This document shows, in pieces, positions 35,743-36,054 of a stretch of 36,054 nt of DNA. The notes under the pieces were generated by a model. The model was not told the DNA's origin. It worked only from the letters and a program-made list of their open reading frames with translations, and ran no database searches. A program made the position numbers and the translations under genes. Where the stretch lies: the NCBI RefSeq assembly GCF_022549695.1, contig NZ_JAKZGS010000029.1, positions 1 to 36,054 on the forward strand, given 5' to 3'. Source of the stretch: Belliella calami. GTDB lineage: Bacteria; Bacteroidota; Bacteroidia; Cytophagales; Cyclobacteriaceae. Numbering within the stretch: position 1 is the stretch's first letter; each line of letters begins with the position of its first letter.

Positions 35743-36054
35743 GTGGTAAATAGTTATTTGTTGATTAAGTGATTAGTCAATTAGATTATTAAGTCAATTA
35801 GGTATGTAAGTTTTTCCAATATATTCTTCCAACCTTCCCGTCCCCCTAATCTTCCAATTTTTCAATTTTCTAATCTTTGAACAATCCTATCTTTTCACGC
35901 GCAAGCCAACTTTCCAACATTGCAACCTTGAGTCCACTCCGAAAAGTATTTAAGCTAAAATTACTTGAAAAAGAATGGTTAAAATCCTTGATTTTCTTTC
36001 TGTTACATGCTGGTTTATTATATTATAAATAGCTATATTACAGATAGTTAAAGT
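35743..36054. other. Non-coding right edge of the window
   Basis: The 312 AT-rich bases contain irregular repeats of a TTAAGTCAATTAG-like motif (about 35763-35802). I see no gene, tRNA or clear terminator. Confidence 0.4.

Overview
The window reads as chromosomal DNA of a Bacteroidota species, most likely of the Cytophagales (Algoriphagus/Cyclobacteriaceae-like). The reasons are low GC, several promoters of the Bacteroidota type (TTTG or TTG, 19-20 bp, TAnnTTTG), genes without Shine-Dalgarno sites, Ser/Cys-type lipoprotein signals, and housekeeping proteins (Era, Der, single-chain GcvP, M28 and M23 peptidases) of Bacteroidota flavour. This placement is inferred from style, not from a marker gene.

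Left part (1-15.4 kb). After a non-coding stretch with a terminator and structured repeats comes a reverse-strand lipoprotein gene. A compact natural-product locus follows on the + strand: a 2176-residue NRPS/PKS/aminotransferase hybrid (A-PCP-KS-AT-ACP-AMT), a 1731-residue NRPS (C-A with embedded methyltransferase-PCP-TE), and an Sfp-type phosphopantetheinyl transferase. Read colinearly, an amino acid is loaded, extended once with malonate, and the beta-ketone is transaminated. The resulting beta-amino (probably beta,gamma-diamino) acyl chain is condensed with a methylated amino acid and released by the thioesterase. This is the most interesting system in the window. No transporter or resistance gene accompanies it.

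Middle part (15.4-26.5 kb). It holds an M23 peptidase (reverse), a membrane-anchored EEP-family phosphoesterase, an unrecognised 349-residue protein behind an operator-like inverted repeat, a zinc-ribbon methyltransferase, and a SulP anion transporter broken by a frameshift. Next come an initiator tRNA with a decayed duplicate just upstream, a patch of gene fragments (23.0-24.3 kb), and a GT2 glycosyltransferase/FkbM methyltransferase pair.

Right part (26.5-36 kb). It holds the GTPase pair era-der, a small acidic lipoprotein with a clear promoter and terminator, a 1 kb repeat-filled gap, gcvP (reverse), a secreted M28 peptidase and a secreted protein of unknown function.

Two intergenic repeat systems stand out. 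One is a structured element in three diverged copies (about 262-388, 9197-9329, 26200-26277) whose stems change sequence but keep pairing; it ends in a box close to AACATGCAACATT. The other is a family of AACCT...AGGTT hairpins, tandemly amplified at 29.1-30.0 kb and seen again at 34.8 kb.
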